Positions 25,727-37,510 of a stretch of DNA of 64,000 bases are shown here, one piece after another (within the stretch, counting starts at the first letter, position 1; each line of letters opens with the position of its first letter). This stretch comes from Geosiphon pyriformis. Its lineage: Eukaryota > Glomeromycota > Glomeromycetes > Archaeosporales > Geosiphonaceae. Location: contig JAAOMT010000718.1 of the NCBI GenBank assembly GCA_016748015.1, positions 235,738 to 299,737 of the forward strand. Direction: 5' to 3'. Below the pieces are notes generated by a model. The model did no database searches. It was not told the DNA's origin and saw only the letters and a list, made by a program, of their open reading frames with translations. Both the position numbers and the translations under genes were made by a program.

Positions 25727-26846
25727 ATGTCTGACAATCTCGAACAAACCTTGCAACTTTACGCAATCCTCAAAAAAGAATTTGAATCCCCACAACCAGA
25801 TCTCCAAAAATGTGGGTTTTATCTTGCGAAACTTAAGGTGGAACTTTTTGAAATGTTAAAATAAATCGCATTGTTGATTTTCATCGATTGAGCCGCGCGT
25901 CATTTTCTCCCCTCCAAATTTCCTTACTTACTGGCCTTTGTTATGTTGATAGATATCTTTGTCGCAAATGTCACTTTTATTGCCGGAAGGTGAAATTCCC
26001 AGTCCCAAAGAGTTGCTAATTGCACGTAAGTAAATTGTATTAAATACCTGATTCAATTTCATGCTAAAAAAGTTCATCCCGATATTCGCTAGGTGAGATT
26101 TTGGAAATTGGTGCATATTGGAGTGTCCGTGTCAAAGACATACCTTCATTCGAACGATATATTGCTCAATTACACACCTACTATAGTGACTATAGCTCTT
26201 CTCTGCCCCCTTCGCCCCAAATGTATCCTTTGATCGGTCTCAATCTACTGCGTCTGCTTTCCCAAAATCGTATTGCAGAATTCCACACAGCATTAGAAAA
26301 CATTGAACCTGAACAGCTTTTGGAGAATGTCTACATCAAACACCCCGTACATTTAGAACAATGTTTAATGGAGGGAAGCTATAATAAAGTTTGGAATTCG
26401 AGAGCTGAAGTACCCGCCAAAGAATATTTATTCTTTATTGATATTCTAATGGGAACAATAAGGTACCATGGACATCATTTTTTTTTGCAACTATATTAAA
26501 ATTTTTAATTGAGCTTTTTTTAGAAATGAGATTGCAAGTTGTAGCGAAAAAGCATATTCCAGTTTGCCTTTAGCCGATGCAGCAACATTGCTCTTCTTCA
26601 GTGGCTTACAAGAAGTGCTCAATTTCGCTAGTGAGGTAATACACAAAACGAGTTGGGATTGTTGGATTTCTTCGAGGTCGATCTCCTATTGATCAATTAT
26701 CTACATTTCAGCGTGGTTGGAGTGTAAATCCAACTGAAAAAAAAATATACTTCACTACCAAGGATGACAACAAAGTGGAGATACCATCAAATAGCATAAT
26801 TCAACACTCTTTGAATTATGCTCGTGAGTTAGAGCAGATTGTATAA
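25727..26846 (+). CDS. RPN12: 26S proteasome regulatory subunit RPN12 (PSMD8)
   Basis: Five exons: 25727-25837, 25953-26025, 26093-26462, 26524-26635 and 26712-26846, giving about 266 residues, the usual length. Clear family stretches are [20 protein letters not shown], then [20 protein letters not shown], then [20 protein letters not shown], and the ending [12 protein letters not shown]. The C-terminal third is the PCI-like CSN8/PSMD8 domain. RPN12 sits in the proteasome lid and joins late in its assembly. All introns are GT-AG and short. The 3' end lies 261 bp from the convergent uL15 gene. Confidence 0.95.
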
Positions 26847-27107
26847 GCAATCAAGTGTAGTGTGTGTGACGGTTAGAACAGCCTCCTGAAAAACATGTTT
26901 TCTATGTTACCTAATTTTTCTACCAAAGCTCGGGAAAATAGACATAATGTCAATTAAAAAGCTCTTAATGAAAAGCTTGGCTGTAATAAAATTCAATAAA
27001 CATCTTAACAAGATAGCTAAAAATTTGACAGATCGATTTTCAACAATTTGCTTCAATTAATTTGTAAAATAATCTATCTTGCAACAGTTTAAATCTAATT
27101 AGGTTGA

Positions 27108-27928
27108 TTATGCAATCAATTGAACAACTCCACCAACCGACTTTATTTTCTCTTCAGCACGGCGCGAAACATATCTAGCTTTCACTATAAGAGGCTGTGA
27201 AGGTAGACGCCCTTTGCCCAAGACTTTGCCATAACCCTAAAAAGACCGGGAAAAGATTAAGATTGAAAATTATTATTGTCAAAGTTAGTAAAAATAAAAA
27301 CACCTACAGCATGAAGAGTATCAATAACGGGAGCAACGTCTGTTCTAGTAGCAAAGTCTTTACGCGTCTGGTCACTAACAAGCGTCCATAGCTTGTCTAA
27401 ATTCACGATAGGACGGTGAAATTTGTTGGTGGTCTTGTGAAAATACCGCATACCGACTTTACCAAAATACCCTGGATGGTATTTATCCATATTGGTACGG
27501 TGGTGATGCTGACCACCAGCTAAACCACGGCCTCCTGGATGCTTTCGATGCTTGCCTATAATATCCGAGTATAGAGATTAGCAATATTGGAGACAAATGA
27601 GAAGGGTCAAGATTAAGAATTTGGGAAATTATTTACCAACTCGTCCATGACCAGCAGAAACATGGCCTCGCTTCTTTCTGTTCTTCTTGAGTCTTGAAGG
27701 CTACACAGACAAGCAGGAACAATAAGTTTATATTTGAACATTTTATAAGTTCTTCCTTTTGATTTTATAAGAAAAAAGTTTCATTGATTTCAATTCATTA
27801 AACAACCCAAGAGTTGAAACAAGTTGAATGTCCTTTCCTCAAATTATTCATCCAATATTTCTCTCTAAAGTTTTCTACCGAGTTTTTTTCATCATTAAAA
27901 GCGTTTAGACGCAAAAATTACTTACCAT
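27108..27928 (-). CDS. RPL27A: Large-subunit ribosomal protein uL15 (RPL27A; yeast Rpl28)
   Basis: Four exons on the minus strand: 27926-27928 (the ATG alone), 27637-27700, 27308-27555 and 27108-27236, about 147 residues as expected. The start reads [20 protein letters not shown], and the Gly/His-rich loop [20 protein letters not shown] follows. The C-terminus has [20 protein letters not shown] and [12 protein letters not shown], the uL15 signature. The protein belongs to the 60S subunit core. A first intron directly after the start codon is common in fungal ribosomal protein genes. Confidence 0.95.
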
Positions 27929-28130
27929 AGTTATATGGACAAACGTAAAGTATAAGACTTCTCACTAAGGAAGCAATAATTTTCAAATTTTTATTTTTGC
28001 AAGTGACATCATCATCTATAATCAAGAGATAGATTCCGATTACGAACTTATGGATAGTATTTATTTGTCTTTTTCAATTAAAAAAATTGTTTATGAGAAC
28101 ACTGTAAGTTGATCTTGAAATATTGAAAAA

Positions 28131-29022
28131 ATGAGACCATTAACGGAGGATGAAACAAAAATTTTCTTTGAGAAACTTGCCAAATAGTGGGTAATTCTTG
28201 AGATATGATCTATGAAATAATTTTTTTGCCTTTGGTACATGCAATTGATAAAAACTTGTGCTATTTAAAAATAGTATAGGAAGGAATATTGCACACTTGA
28301 TCGATCGTTCAGACGAAACGTATTGTTTTCGACTTCACAATGACCGAGTTTATTATATTAGGTGTGGGGATTGATTAATTTGATTGATTGATTGAGTTCT
28401 TTGAAAGAAAAATTTAATTTTTTTTTTACACGCTTTTTGATATAAAATTTTAGTGAATCAATAATGAGATCCGCTTTAAGTGTTGGACGAGATCATTTAA
28501 TATCTTTGGGTGTATGTTTTGGCAAATTCACCAAATCTGGAAAATTCAGACTTCATATCACAGCTTTGGATTATCTTGCACAATATGCAAAAGCATGTTT
28601 TTAATCTTTTTTCAATCAATCAAAAGACTTGATTTTTGTTTCTAAATTTCATTGATAAATTACTATCCTTAAATTCTTCGGTTCTCAGTTTAAACTTTGG
28701 ATAAAACCAAATGGTGAAATGCAATTTCTCTATGGCAATCATATCGCCAAAGCACACATCGGGCGTATCTCAGAAGACACGCCAGAACATCAAGGTGTCG
28801 TAATCTATTCGATGGCTGACATACCATTGGTGAGTTGATAATAAAATCAAAACTTGTTTCAGTGAAAAATTTGTTTGCTCAAACACAAATATTGTGATTA
28901 AGGGATTTGGGGTAACTGCGAGGTCTATGGTTGATGTAAGAAAACTTCAACCCACAGATATTGTTGCTTTTCACCAAGCTGACATAGGAGAATACTTGCG
29001 TGAAGAAGATACACTTTTCTAG
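28131..29022 (+). CDS. NIP7: 60S ribosome biogenesis factor NIP7
   Basis: Five exons: 28131-28186, 28275-28361, 28454-28592, 28689-28829 and 28903-29022, exactly 180 residues, the canonical size. It begins [20 protein letters not shown]; the middle has [20 protein letters not shown]; the C-terminal PUA domain reads [19 protein letters not shown] and [18 protein letters not shown]7 works in the nucleolus in 27S pre-rRNA processing and 60S maturation. The intron after exon 3 appears to begin GC rather than GT; using the nearby GT would introduce a stop. It is divergent from the uL15 gene, 202 bp away. Confidence 0.95.
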
Positions 29023-29452
29023 TAAAAATGACAGATCAGGCAATGATAATAAACCTTAACTTTTTATATTCAAAAAATTCCAAGGATGAGAAAATTTCCA
29101 AATCCTTGTTAAACAAATGATTCACTTTACTGAAAAAAAGATTTGTAAGCATTCTATAACTCAGGATTAATCGACTTGAAGCGAATTAGACGTTTATTAA
29201 AAGAAAAAACATCGAATATTAAATTTTGGCCGGGGCCATTCGAGTCAAGACGACTGACTTTAAAGTTATTACTAGAAGAGAAAAGGTTGATATCTATACA
29301 TCGTATATGTACACTGCTACTACAGAGAATATCATTAAATCCAAATAGAATCTGAAATTATCGCAAAGCAAAGATTATCGATTAATTTTTGAAATGAGTT
29401 TGGGGATGCTAGAGGGATTGGAATTAAAATTTTGGAGTGAGGAATTTTCCAT
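29023..29452. other. Convergent 3' region between NIP7 and H2A
   Basis: No open frame or RNA gene is supported. It should contain the 3' ends of NIP7 (+) and H2A (-). I looked for and did not find a clear metazoan-type histone stem-loop, as expected for a fungus. Confidence 0.45.
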
Positions 29453-29860
29453 TTAAACTTCAGTGGCGGCAGCACCTTTCTTGGCTTTTTTGGGGAGTAG
29501 ATTCTGATGAATATTTGGCAAAACACCGCCTTGAGCAATTGTTACATGACCGAGTAATTTGTTCAACTCTTCATCGTTACGGATAGCTAATTGTAGATGG
29601 CGAGGGATGATTCTGGATTTCTTGTTATCGCGGGCAGCATTACCGGCCAATTCGAGGATTTCAGCTGCCAAGTATTCGAGAACAGCAGCCAAATAAACCG
29701 GCGCACCAGCACCCACTCTTTGTGCATAATTGCCTTTACGAAGAAGACGATGGATACGGCCAACAGGAAATTGAAGACCAGCTTTAGCTGAGCGAGAAGA
29801 ACTAGCTTTAACTGACACAGTTGTAGCAGATTTACCACCGGATTTTCCTCCAGAAGACAT
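29453..29860 (-). CDS. H2A: Histone H2A
   Basis: A single exon of 135 codons. The histone fold is clear: [20 protein letters not shown], then [40 protein letters not shown], and an acidic-patch region [12 protein letters not shown]. The N-terminal tail is SSGGKSGGK-type. The C-terminus ends [15 protein letters not shown] with no SQ(E/D) motif, unlike most fungal H2As, which carry the DNA-damage phosphorylation site. It is divergently paired with H2B across a 646-bp shared promoter. The lack of introns suits S-phase expression. Confidence 0.97.
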   Translation of the reverse strand: MSSGGKSGGKSATTVSVKASSSRSAKAGLQFPVGRIHRLLRKGNYAQRVGAGAPVYLAAVLEYLAAEILELAGNAARDNKKSRIIPRHLQLAIRNDEELNKLLGHVTIAQGGVLPNIHQNLLPKKAKKGAAATEV

Positions 29861-30212
29861 TATAAATGAGTTAGTTTTTATTGAGAGTGGCTTAAAGACG
29901 ACCTAAGATTAGACGTATATTAATTGTTTCGAAAAACTTTGTGCTGACGAAAATTGTGTTGGGAAGTATATTAAGAGTTTAAAATCCTGAAGGCTATCGT
30001 TGGGCCCCCTTATTTATATTTCTCTAGGAATCAATTTGCTTTGAATCAAAACAAGAATTTGTGTCTCATGTGGCGTCAATGATACACGTTAAGTCACGTC
30101 TTGAATTCATTGATCAAAAAGTAACACGCGCCTCAACATTCCGTTTTACCCAAAAACGTACTGGGAAGAACGTGGATTATCCTGATTGTACCATAAACGC
30201 CACGGATAAATA

Positions 30213-30218
30213 ACGCGT
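30213..30218. promoter_or_regulatory. MCB-like ACGCGT site
   Basis: Exact palindromic ACGCGT in the histone promoter, close to a CCAAT box. A second copy is at 30308. Cell-cycle role is inferred from yeast. Confidence 0.5.
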
Positions 30219-30307
30219 GATAATCAACCAATCATCATTATGCACTCATGGTGTCAACATTCCTGAATTCTTTCTTCTTTGGGTTGCTGGCGCGAGTAAA
30301 AGTGGCA

Positions 30308-30313
30308 ACGCGT
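30308..30313. promoter_or_regulatory. MCB-like ACGCGT site
   Basis: Second exact ACGCGT, 38 bp upstream of the H2B-side TATA box. The preceding GGCGCGAGT stretch (about 30289) is E2F/MBF-like as well. Confidence 0.5.
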
Positions 30314-30506
30314 CCATCTGTCATCAATCAAAACAAACTTAAAAATCAACTATAAATAAGGCTGCTCCTGGGACCAACTAAACCACTTTCACTTTTGATC
30401 CTGTAACACGACTTGATACACAAAGAAAAAACTTAAATCTTTCAACTATTACCCACAACTAAAAAAACAAATTCTCTATCTCACGTAACACTATAAAAAA
30501 ACTAAA

Positions 30507-30911
30507 ATGCCGCCAAAAGCTGAAAAAAAACCTGCTACTACCACTGCCAGCAAGGCTCCTGCTTCTAAAGCACCAGCCGAAAAAAAAGAAAAAAAGGCTG
30601 CAGGTGAAAAAGGAAAAAAGAAGAAAGTCAGAAAAGAAACATACTCTAGCTACATCTACAAGGTCCTCAAACAAGTTCACCCCGACACTGGCATCTCTAA
30701 TAAGGCTATGTCAATTCTCAACTCATTTGTTAACGATATCTTCGAACGCATTGCAACTGAAGCCTCTAAGCTTGCCGCATACAATAAAAAGTCTACCATC
30801 TCGTCTAGGGAAATTCAAACGGCTGTCCGTCTTATTCTTCCTGGCGAATTGGCTAAACACGCTGTTTCTGAAGGGACGAAAGCTGTTACCAAGTATACCA
30901 GCTCTAAGTAA
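30507..30911 (+). CDS. H2B: Histone H2B
   Basis: A single exon of 134 codons. The N-terminal tail is Lys/Ala/Pro-rich ([20 protein letters not shown]). The core reads [20 protein letters not shown], then [20 protein letters not shown], and the C-terminal helix [20 protein letters not shown] ending TSSK. The lysine that is ubiquitinated in other fungi (K123 in yeast) lies in the AVTKYTSSK end and is present. It partners with H2A encoded on the opposite strand. Confidence 0.97.
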   Translation: MPPKAEKKPATTTASKAPASKAPAEKKEKKAAGEKGKKKKVRKETYSSYIYKVLKQVHPDTGISNKAMSILNSFVNDIFERIATEASKLAAYNKKSTISSREIQTAVRLILPGELAKHAVSEGTKAVTKYTSSK

Positions 30912-31486
30912 AAGAGTTCATAAATATCATGGATGGATTTTCCTTCGTTTGCTATTCTTGAAAAATCCCCCTTTTCAAATAAATCTTTATGTGGGTGAGA
31001 GAGAATAGTGTAATCATATTCAATAGGTGATTGCTATCATAATCCAAAAATAACAATTTTACTATCATTTAGCAATTTCTATTTCGTTTGTATAAATGTC
31101 TTTAGAAAATTCTTGGCTTGGCTTGCCTCATTTACGACAAATCTGTATTCTTCATAATATATTTCTTCCTTACTATTTCCTAGCTGTTGTACGGCACATT
31201 GTGAATAAATTTCTTTTTGATCGCTAATATTTTATCTGGAGTGATTTACTGATTAAAGCTAATATGGTTTGATCTAAGCTTATTCGATCATTGTACTTGA
31301 TAAACCTGGTAATTTCGTGTAGTTAAAGGGCATTCCCTCAACTCGGAAAAGAAAAATTTTATTTAGCAAAATTACATATTTTACAATACTAATTAAGTGA
31401 ATAAGATCATCAAAGTTTTCTAAATACAAATAGTTGCCCTAACATTGAATTTTAAATAGTAATAATAAGATAAATAAAAAGTATTG
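30912..31486. other. Convergent 3' region between H2B and the membrane-protein gene
   Basis: AT-rich, no supported gene. It should hold the 3' UTRs of both genes. Confidence 0.45.
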
Positions 31487-33308
31487 TCAATCATCTTTTA
31501 CTACATCTCTTAAATAATATTTGCTTAGGTAGACTCTCAACTTCGCAATCTCTTTAGCAATCGTTGCTTGTACTTCAGATCGTAATTCGTGTCGTAACCT
31601 TTGAATTATAGGATCATTAAGACCATCAATGACTTGATAATCAGGTACCGCTCTAATCTCACTTACTCCAGGATTTTGGATGTGACTATCACCAGATTGA
31701 GATTGTGAATATGCTGGCCGCATAGGAAAACTCTGAGAACTTTGGGATGGTAAATTGGACTCGAGTAAGGGATCCTCCATTCTTTCCTTTGTATCAAAAT
31801 ATGGAAAAACAGTGGGTGTATAGGCGGGAGGAGGAGCTGGCACTGTTTTAAGGATCTAAAACATAAACCATAAAAAAGTAAAAAGTCAATTGACATCCTT
31901 CTGAATATTCGGAATCCAAATTTCGACCTACATATCGTTGGACAACTCCCCAAGGATCCACACGCCGTGACCCGAGAAGGAGGAAATAAAGTGCACTAAG
32001 TATACTGATAAAACCTCCCATATTAGCAGCTAACTGAAGAAGGGTGAATTCAACACGACTATAATAGACATCTACAGGATAAATTTGTGTATCTGTTTTA
32101 GGATCCGTTCGATAATTGCGCGGTATAATTCGAAAAAGTCCCCAAAGATTTGGGCTGATACCAAACCCAGAAATGGCAAAACTCGTAAATGTATGATCTA
32201 GTTCTACAACTGCGTGAGAATCAAAATCTCCATTGCCGGTGTTACCACCAGTGATAGCATCGGCGTTGAGATTTTGTATTTTTTCGGTTCTAGTGAAATA
32301 TGCGTATGATATAGAAGGCTAAAAAAAGGAAAGAAAAATGTAAATACTTTTGTTTACCGTAGTCATATGGCCTTTTAAATACGTACAATTTTGACTATTT
32401 GAAACTTGACATCTTTAGGATCATCCTTTTCGCTGAAAATTCCGTAGAAAAACCATGCGTCATTGGTGATAGCACCTAACTATATTATGTAATGATTAGT
32501 AGCCAATTTCTCGAAATTCAAATAATACAATTGGGTAAAAACTTACCGTATTATTAGCTCCATCATTAGACCATAATGCCAATGCAATTTTCTGAACGGC
32601 ATTGTTAAATACCAGTGGTTGGCTAGTTGAGGTTTTCTTGATGGGATTTTGAGGGCTAAAAACGTCTGAGGAATGGAATGACCCAATTAAATTAGATTAC
32701 AATAAATAAACTATATTAAAATTTTTAATTCGGTCATGAAAGTGGGGAAACTTACAGCAATATTGTCCGGTAAGATTATAATAGCCTCGCATGTTAACAA
32801 ATGGAGTAGCGTCAATCCTATTGTTGGTAATGTATTCGTCGCATTTTTCACCCTATTAAATATAAAGAATCTATCGAGATTCGAAAGGGAACTGATAATT
32901 GAAATACATGGGAAAAAATAGGTTTACCTTTGCAAAATCATCATCCGCCGCATTGAAAGCACTTTTGTAACAATTTAAAGGTTTGTTGAGGTTCATGCCA
33001 CAGATAACCACCCCAGGAACCTTTTTATGGGGTCAACACAAATCAGACAGAATCTCAATCTCCAATCTTTCAGAATTCATACTTACAGGTATCTCGGCAC
33101 GAGGAGACTCTTTTACCGTAACAACGGGTGACCGCACAGCTTCTACCATTCGCCAAATATTCCAAGCCCCATAACCTGCAATCAACAATCCAATAATGAG
33201 CAATATTATTAGTTTCGCCCTACTTTCTTTGGATCTTTTATCTTCATCATATACAAAGGCATCGACCGTCCCAAAACTTGGGTTATTTGGAGAGTAACTG
33301 GAAGCCAT
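31487..33308 (-). CDS. Two-pass membrane protein with large extracytoplasmic domain, function unknown
   Basis: Seven exons on the minus strand: 33087-33308, 32928-33020, 32756-32852, 32547-32665, 32387-32479, 31932-32318 and 31487-31855, about 459 residues. A short N-terminal cytosolic part precedes TM1 (LIILLIIGLLIAGYGAW, residues about 34-50). A ~280-residue loop contains cysteines (ICGMNLNKPLNCYKSA, KCDEYI, QYCYVF). TM2 is LLQLAANMGGFISILSALYF, followed by GSRRVDPWGVVQRY and a Pro-rich then coiled, charged tail (SEVQATIAKEIAKLRVYL). The topology (two TMs, big Cys-containing loop, both ends inside) recalls DEG/ENaC- or P2X-type channels, but I see no diagnostic motif. I do not recognise the family with certainty. 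Confidence 0.85.
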
Positions 33309-33678
33309 TAGTAAGAATTTAGAAGAATTGTATTCTCAAAAAGTATAAACGTGTTATCCGTCAATTTGCGTGTAGAAGGCTTTAAATCATGTTTTGCGTC
33401 GGGTTTCACGAATTCAAGGACAATACATTTTTTCCCTTCGCCACGCGTACACATTGTACCTGTACCATAGAACCGCATGAAAGCTTTGCCAAAATAAAAG
33501 TGTCTAAATATATCTAACAAAAAACTTAAGATGTAAATCTAAACTTGATTGCACAATGAAGCGATCTCTCAAAAACTATAAATCAGATGTTAAAAATAGA
33601 GATATACGTAATCAAGTATCCAAAAATAATTTACAAGTAATTAAAATTTACAAATGATGAAGAAATTGACAAAATATA
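33309..33678. other. Region between the VPS9 gene end and the membrane-protein gene start
   Basis: It should hold the promoter of the minus-strand membrane-protein gene and the 3' UTR of the VPS9 gene, both on the minus strand. The minus frame at 33308-33520 is probably not coding. No other feature is seen. Confidence 0.4.
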
Positions 33679-36600
33679 TTAAGGCGAAAAAAGACCTAAA
33701 TCAGCAATAGCACCAGCTAAACGCTTATAATCTGCCAAAAGTTCTGCCCAAAAAAATTGAGAGGGTGAATTTTCCATAGAGAAATCGGTTAAGATGGGAG
33801 GCAATTTAATTTTGTACCTGAAACATCAGAAACCCGAAATTCTTCATTTGAACATTCTAAAAATCGTTTAATAGGTGGTGGAATTTTTGAGCTTGATTGA
33901 CCATCATTCTCGGCCTTCATAGTTTCCTGAAGACATAAGATCAACGTCATATAATTAACTCAGCTAATAAAACACCATAATTAAGAATTTTGCCTACTTC
34001 GTCGAGTGGTGGGGCAATGCTGCGATCAATACTAAACCGAGGGATCACATTGAACGGGATGAACCGATCCGTTCTATTTTTAACGGAAGTTAAGAAATAT
34101 CCATTTGAAATCAGATATTTGGGAACGGCCAAAATCATTCTGAATCTTTGTTTAACAGTTGTGGGAGGGTTTACTTTGATTTGCTGGACTCCTCTATTCC
34201 AGCGACTTTTGTACTCGATTTCTCGTTGATTTCTGTGCTTGCCTTTGAAGAATTTAATTCGGCCAACTCTTTGGCGTCACCTTCCACAGTAAGCCCGTTC
34301 AAGATATTATTTGGATTTGTTGATGAAAGCGGGGTTCCAGCGGTAATGTGAACGGGTTTGTCGGTAATTGGCAACTCAACTGCAGGTATCTCGTTGTAAC
34401 CAAGTATTCGTCCTACAAGCTTATAAGAGTGATCCATGACTCCTGTAATAACTTTGAGGCCACTGTCCGCTACACCCACTATCTCTTGGCCTACTTTACG
34501 ACTTACAGTAGCGGCTACAGAGCTTTGTTGAAGCTCAACAACATCACTAGGGAATCGGTGCAAAAATGTGTCCATGGATCAGTGATTTATCTTTAATTCA
34601 TGAAAGTTACATGATTTTTCTTTCACAAAGAGCCAATTTTAGAGAGATTTAAAGATGAACAAACCTGAGAACCTTTGCAGGCGACAATCCCAATCCAACC
34701 AAGTCCACATTTTCCAGAAATGCTACGGCAGCCATCTGGCAGATAGAATAATATGGATATATTAAAAAGCACTGATGGTCAAAAATATAGCGAAAGCACC
34801 CCATAATAATAGAACCGTACAATATTGGTCAGACAATAGGATGCTTCACCATGCAAGTGGCTTCTTATGCGATACCTTTGAATATACCTGGGAAAAGTAA
34901 AGAGAGAATATAGATAAGGATCCACAACATTAGATCATGTAATTCTTATGTCGAAAGAATATATAGTTGTTGCCCTTTTGGATGGAAAAAATAAACAGTA
35001 CCTCAAATTTGCCACCAGATTTTGTGGATTATATTTCACAACTATGTAAATTAGCAGTGGTAAAATCGAGTCGGCATTAGGCCTTGGCATTTCATTCTGT
35101 TCATCTTCTTGTGTGGGAACAGGGAGGTTCTTGGAAGTCTGATTGGGTGAAGACGGCATGTTATTTAATAAATCTAAGGAAGTAGTGTTAAGGGGAGTAT
35201 CGTTTTCAAAAGATGTTGAAGTAATTAAATTCTCGATATTGTTTTCTTCCTTAGTAACAGAGGTCGATATTCCACTAGAAATAATTGATAGAGTTTCCAA
35301 TGATTCTTTTTCTGAAGAGATAATCTGTGTCTCGTTAGAAGGTTCAACACTATCATAATTAACTATGTTTAGAGAGGTTTGGGATAAAATTGTGGATTTA
35401 GGCATGTCATTAGTGCTAAATACTTGCTTTGAACTAGATTCGGAATCAATTGAGAGGGGAAGGGATGAAATATCTATATCAACATTAGGGATATTGGGTT
35501 GCTCGTTAATGGTAGTTGAAGAAATATTTTCTTTTTCCAAAGTTCCGTTCTTTGTGGGGATTTCGGTCGAGGTCTTCTTAGGCTTGCGTTCAAGCGTCTC
35601 TGGAATACATATTTCATCGTAGTAAATAAAGGGTATTTGTTTAACGACTTTTAGTGATACTGAAATAATTTAAGACGACCTACCGACGATAATTCGATGG
35701 CATTGAACAATTACATTTAGTTTCGCATTCGGGGCTTTGAACTCGATTAATTTTTGCAATTCTGCACCAGCTGCTGACACAGCTTCATCGATGTTTTTTC
35801 GTTGAGAATCTTTAACATTAACTCCAAGATTGGGTAATCCTATTTCAAGCATGTTGAGGGAAGCAATCTTTGATTGCAGTTTTTCATCTTGTAGATCATC
35901 ATCTGCCCATTTAGGGATGAATATACTAATAAAGTTGATAATATCATATTAACAAGAATTCGTAACCACATGAAAAGCATGGAAGTCTGCTATGGAGGCT
36001 TAAACATAATCTGAGTTCAGGAAATTAAGATTTTTGATGTGAAGGAAAATCACTTACTTTTCGTAAAGATTTGAGCAAACGAGATCTTCAACGATGTCCA
36101 TTTTGAGATCAATATCAGTTTCTTCGAAACTTGTGTTGGTCTCGAGAAAAGTGCGAACATTTTCAAAATTTTCCTGAATTCTATCGCATGACGCGCTCTC
36201 GGTTCGTGGCGCATCTTTTCGATAATCCCCGATAAACCTAGGATAAAATCATTAAAACATTGAGAAATTATTTTTCAAATGAATGTGGAATGGTGATCAC
36301 CACTTATCCTTCAATGTTTCTTATTATTAGGATTCTTCCAAATCCTTTTCATTTTGTATACCGAAAGATATCCTTAATTTACTTAGATTTGACACAAATT
36401 GGTGCTGATAAACTGAATTGTTGATTTGTAATCATGTTTCTTTACCTGTAAATCACGTTTACCCAGGACTCGGGAAGAGAAATCTCCTCTAATTTTCTCG
36501 ATGTCTCTAGTTTCAATAAAAGTTCTGTGACATCTTTTTTAGAAATACTTGATCCAAGCACCATTGCCTGGATGATTGTACCATGCAAAAAGACATCAAC

Positions 36601-37510
36601 ACTTTTTTTGAGTATTTTTATTGTTGAACATTCTTTAAGATTACTAGGTGTGTCAAAATCGTTGAAAATAGCTCTGAAAAACAAAGTTCAAGTTCACCTT
36701 TGTTAAGAATTTAATAACCACATTTTTTACTAGCTACAGTCAATACTAACTTGCGAATTTTGGGGTCACTCTTTAAAAGTTGCAAGTATTCTTTTTCTGC
36801 GGCTAAAAATCCGGTTGGTATCAGGAATTCCCTATTTTTAAAGAAATATATAAAAAGAAATTCGATAAAAAATTAAAAATCCTCATGAAGCTATGTACTT
36901 ACGCTTGCACGAGGCCTTTTATACCGCTTAATGTAATTATTTGTAGTCCTTCACTTCCTGTTTGACAAAACATTATATGATCTTCTATAATGGTAAGCTC
37001 TGACCCTTCAGAAGCAACACTCTTAGACACTGGAAGAACCAAAGTTGCCTTTGAGCCCAATTAAGATGAGGAAACAAAAACGTGTTAATAAGCGTCTAAA
37101 AACTTAATCGAAAATATATGTCTTTGCACCTCTTTATTGAGTAGTAATTCCACAATCGCTGGAAATTGAAAGGAAGGTTCTTTCAGTTTAGAAAGTATTA
37201 AGGCTCCAACCGAACCATTGGGTACCACAATGGTTGAAGGTTTTGGTCGTAAGGAGGAAAAAGAAGCAGAGGCAGATCTTCTATCGCGGTGATGATATGA
37301 TTTTCCCGAGTCTTCGTCATCGGTGGGAAGCAAAGGGTGATGGCTTAGTGAGTCGGTGCTTTTAGCGGGTTTCAGACCACGCAAAGGAGTTAGAAAGGAG
37401 TTAGAAATACTGAGTGTGCCTAACTTGTTTGTGCTTGTGGCCATGGGTGAGGGGTCATTTGAAGAGGAAGGAGGGATGGCCTGAGATGAAGTTACAGAAT
37501 TAGTCGCCAT
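33679..37510 (-). CDS. VPS9-domain protein, probable Rab5-type guanine nucleotide exchange factor
   Basis: Thirteen exons on the minus strand: 37130-37510, 36903-37048, 36751-36831, 36446-36673, 36058-36237, 35684-35925, 35002-35599, 34821-34887, 34665-34735, 34175-34546, 33998-34145, 33818-33926 and 33679-33743, about 895 residues. The N-terminus is Ser/Pro-rich. The VPS9 domain follows (MDIVEDLVCSNLYEK; ADSILPLLIYIVVKYNPQNL; GEASYCLTNI; AVAFLENVDL). The catalytic Asp (ADSILP) and the Tyr and Thr of YCLT are conserved. A roughly 170-residue Ser/Thr/Asn-rich insert (about 35.1-35.6 kb) splits the domain. Fungal Vps9 proteins load GTP on Rab5/Vps21 at endosomes. The exon 10 acceptor (34547) is my best choice because the next upstream option runs into a stop. 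Confidence 0.9.

Larger units (their letters stand above)
29861..30506. promoter_or_regulatory. Shared divergent H2A/H2B promoter
   Basis: TATA-like boxes lie almost symmetrically: TATTTATA at 30011-30018 (TATAAATA for H2A, about 150 bp before its ATG) and TATAAATA at 30351-30358 (about 150 bp before the H2B ATG). Between them are two ACGCGT sites (30213-30218 and 30308-30313), an ACACGCG at about 30124 and a CCAAT at 30228. In yeasts ACGCGT (MCB) binds MBF and drives G1/S genes. Function here is inference. Confidence 0.7.

Noticed and set aside
30604-31008. 134-codon frame overlapping H2B
   Set aside because: It is an out-of-frame shadow of H2B; the H2B frame is certain.
34171-34575. Separate gene starting at the ATG at 34573-34575
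   Set aside because: A splice acceptor at 34547 joins this stretch in frame to the VPS9 exons, and the sequence fits the C-terminal part of fungal Vps9-type proteins.
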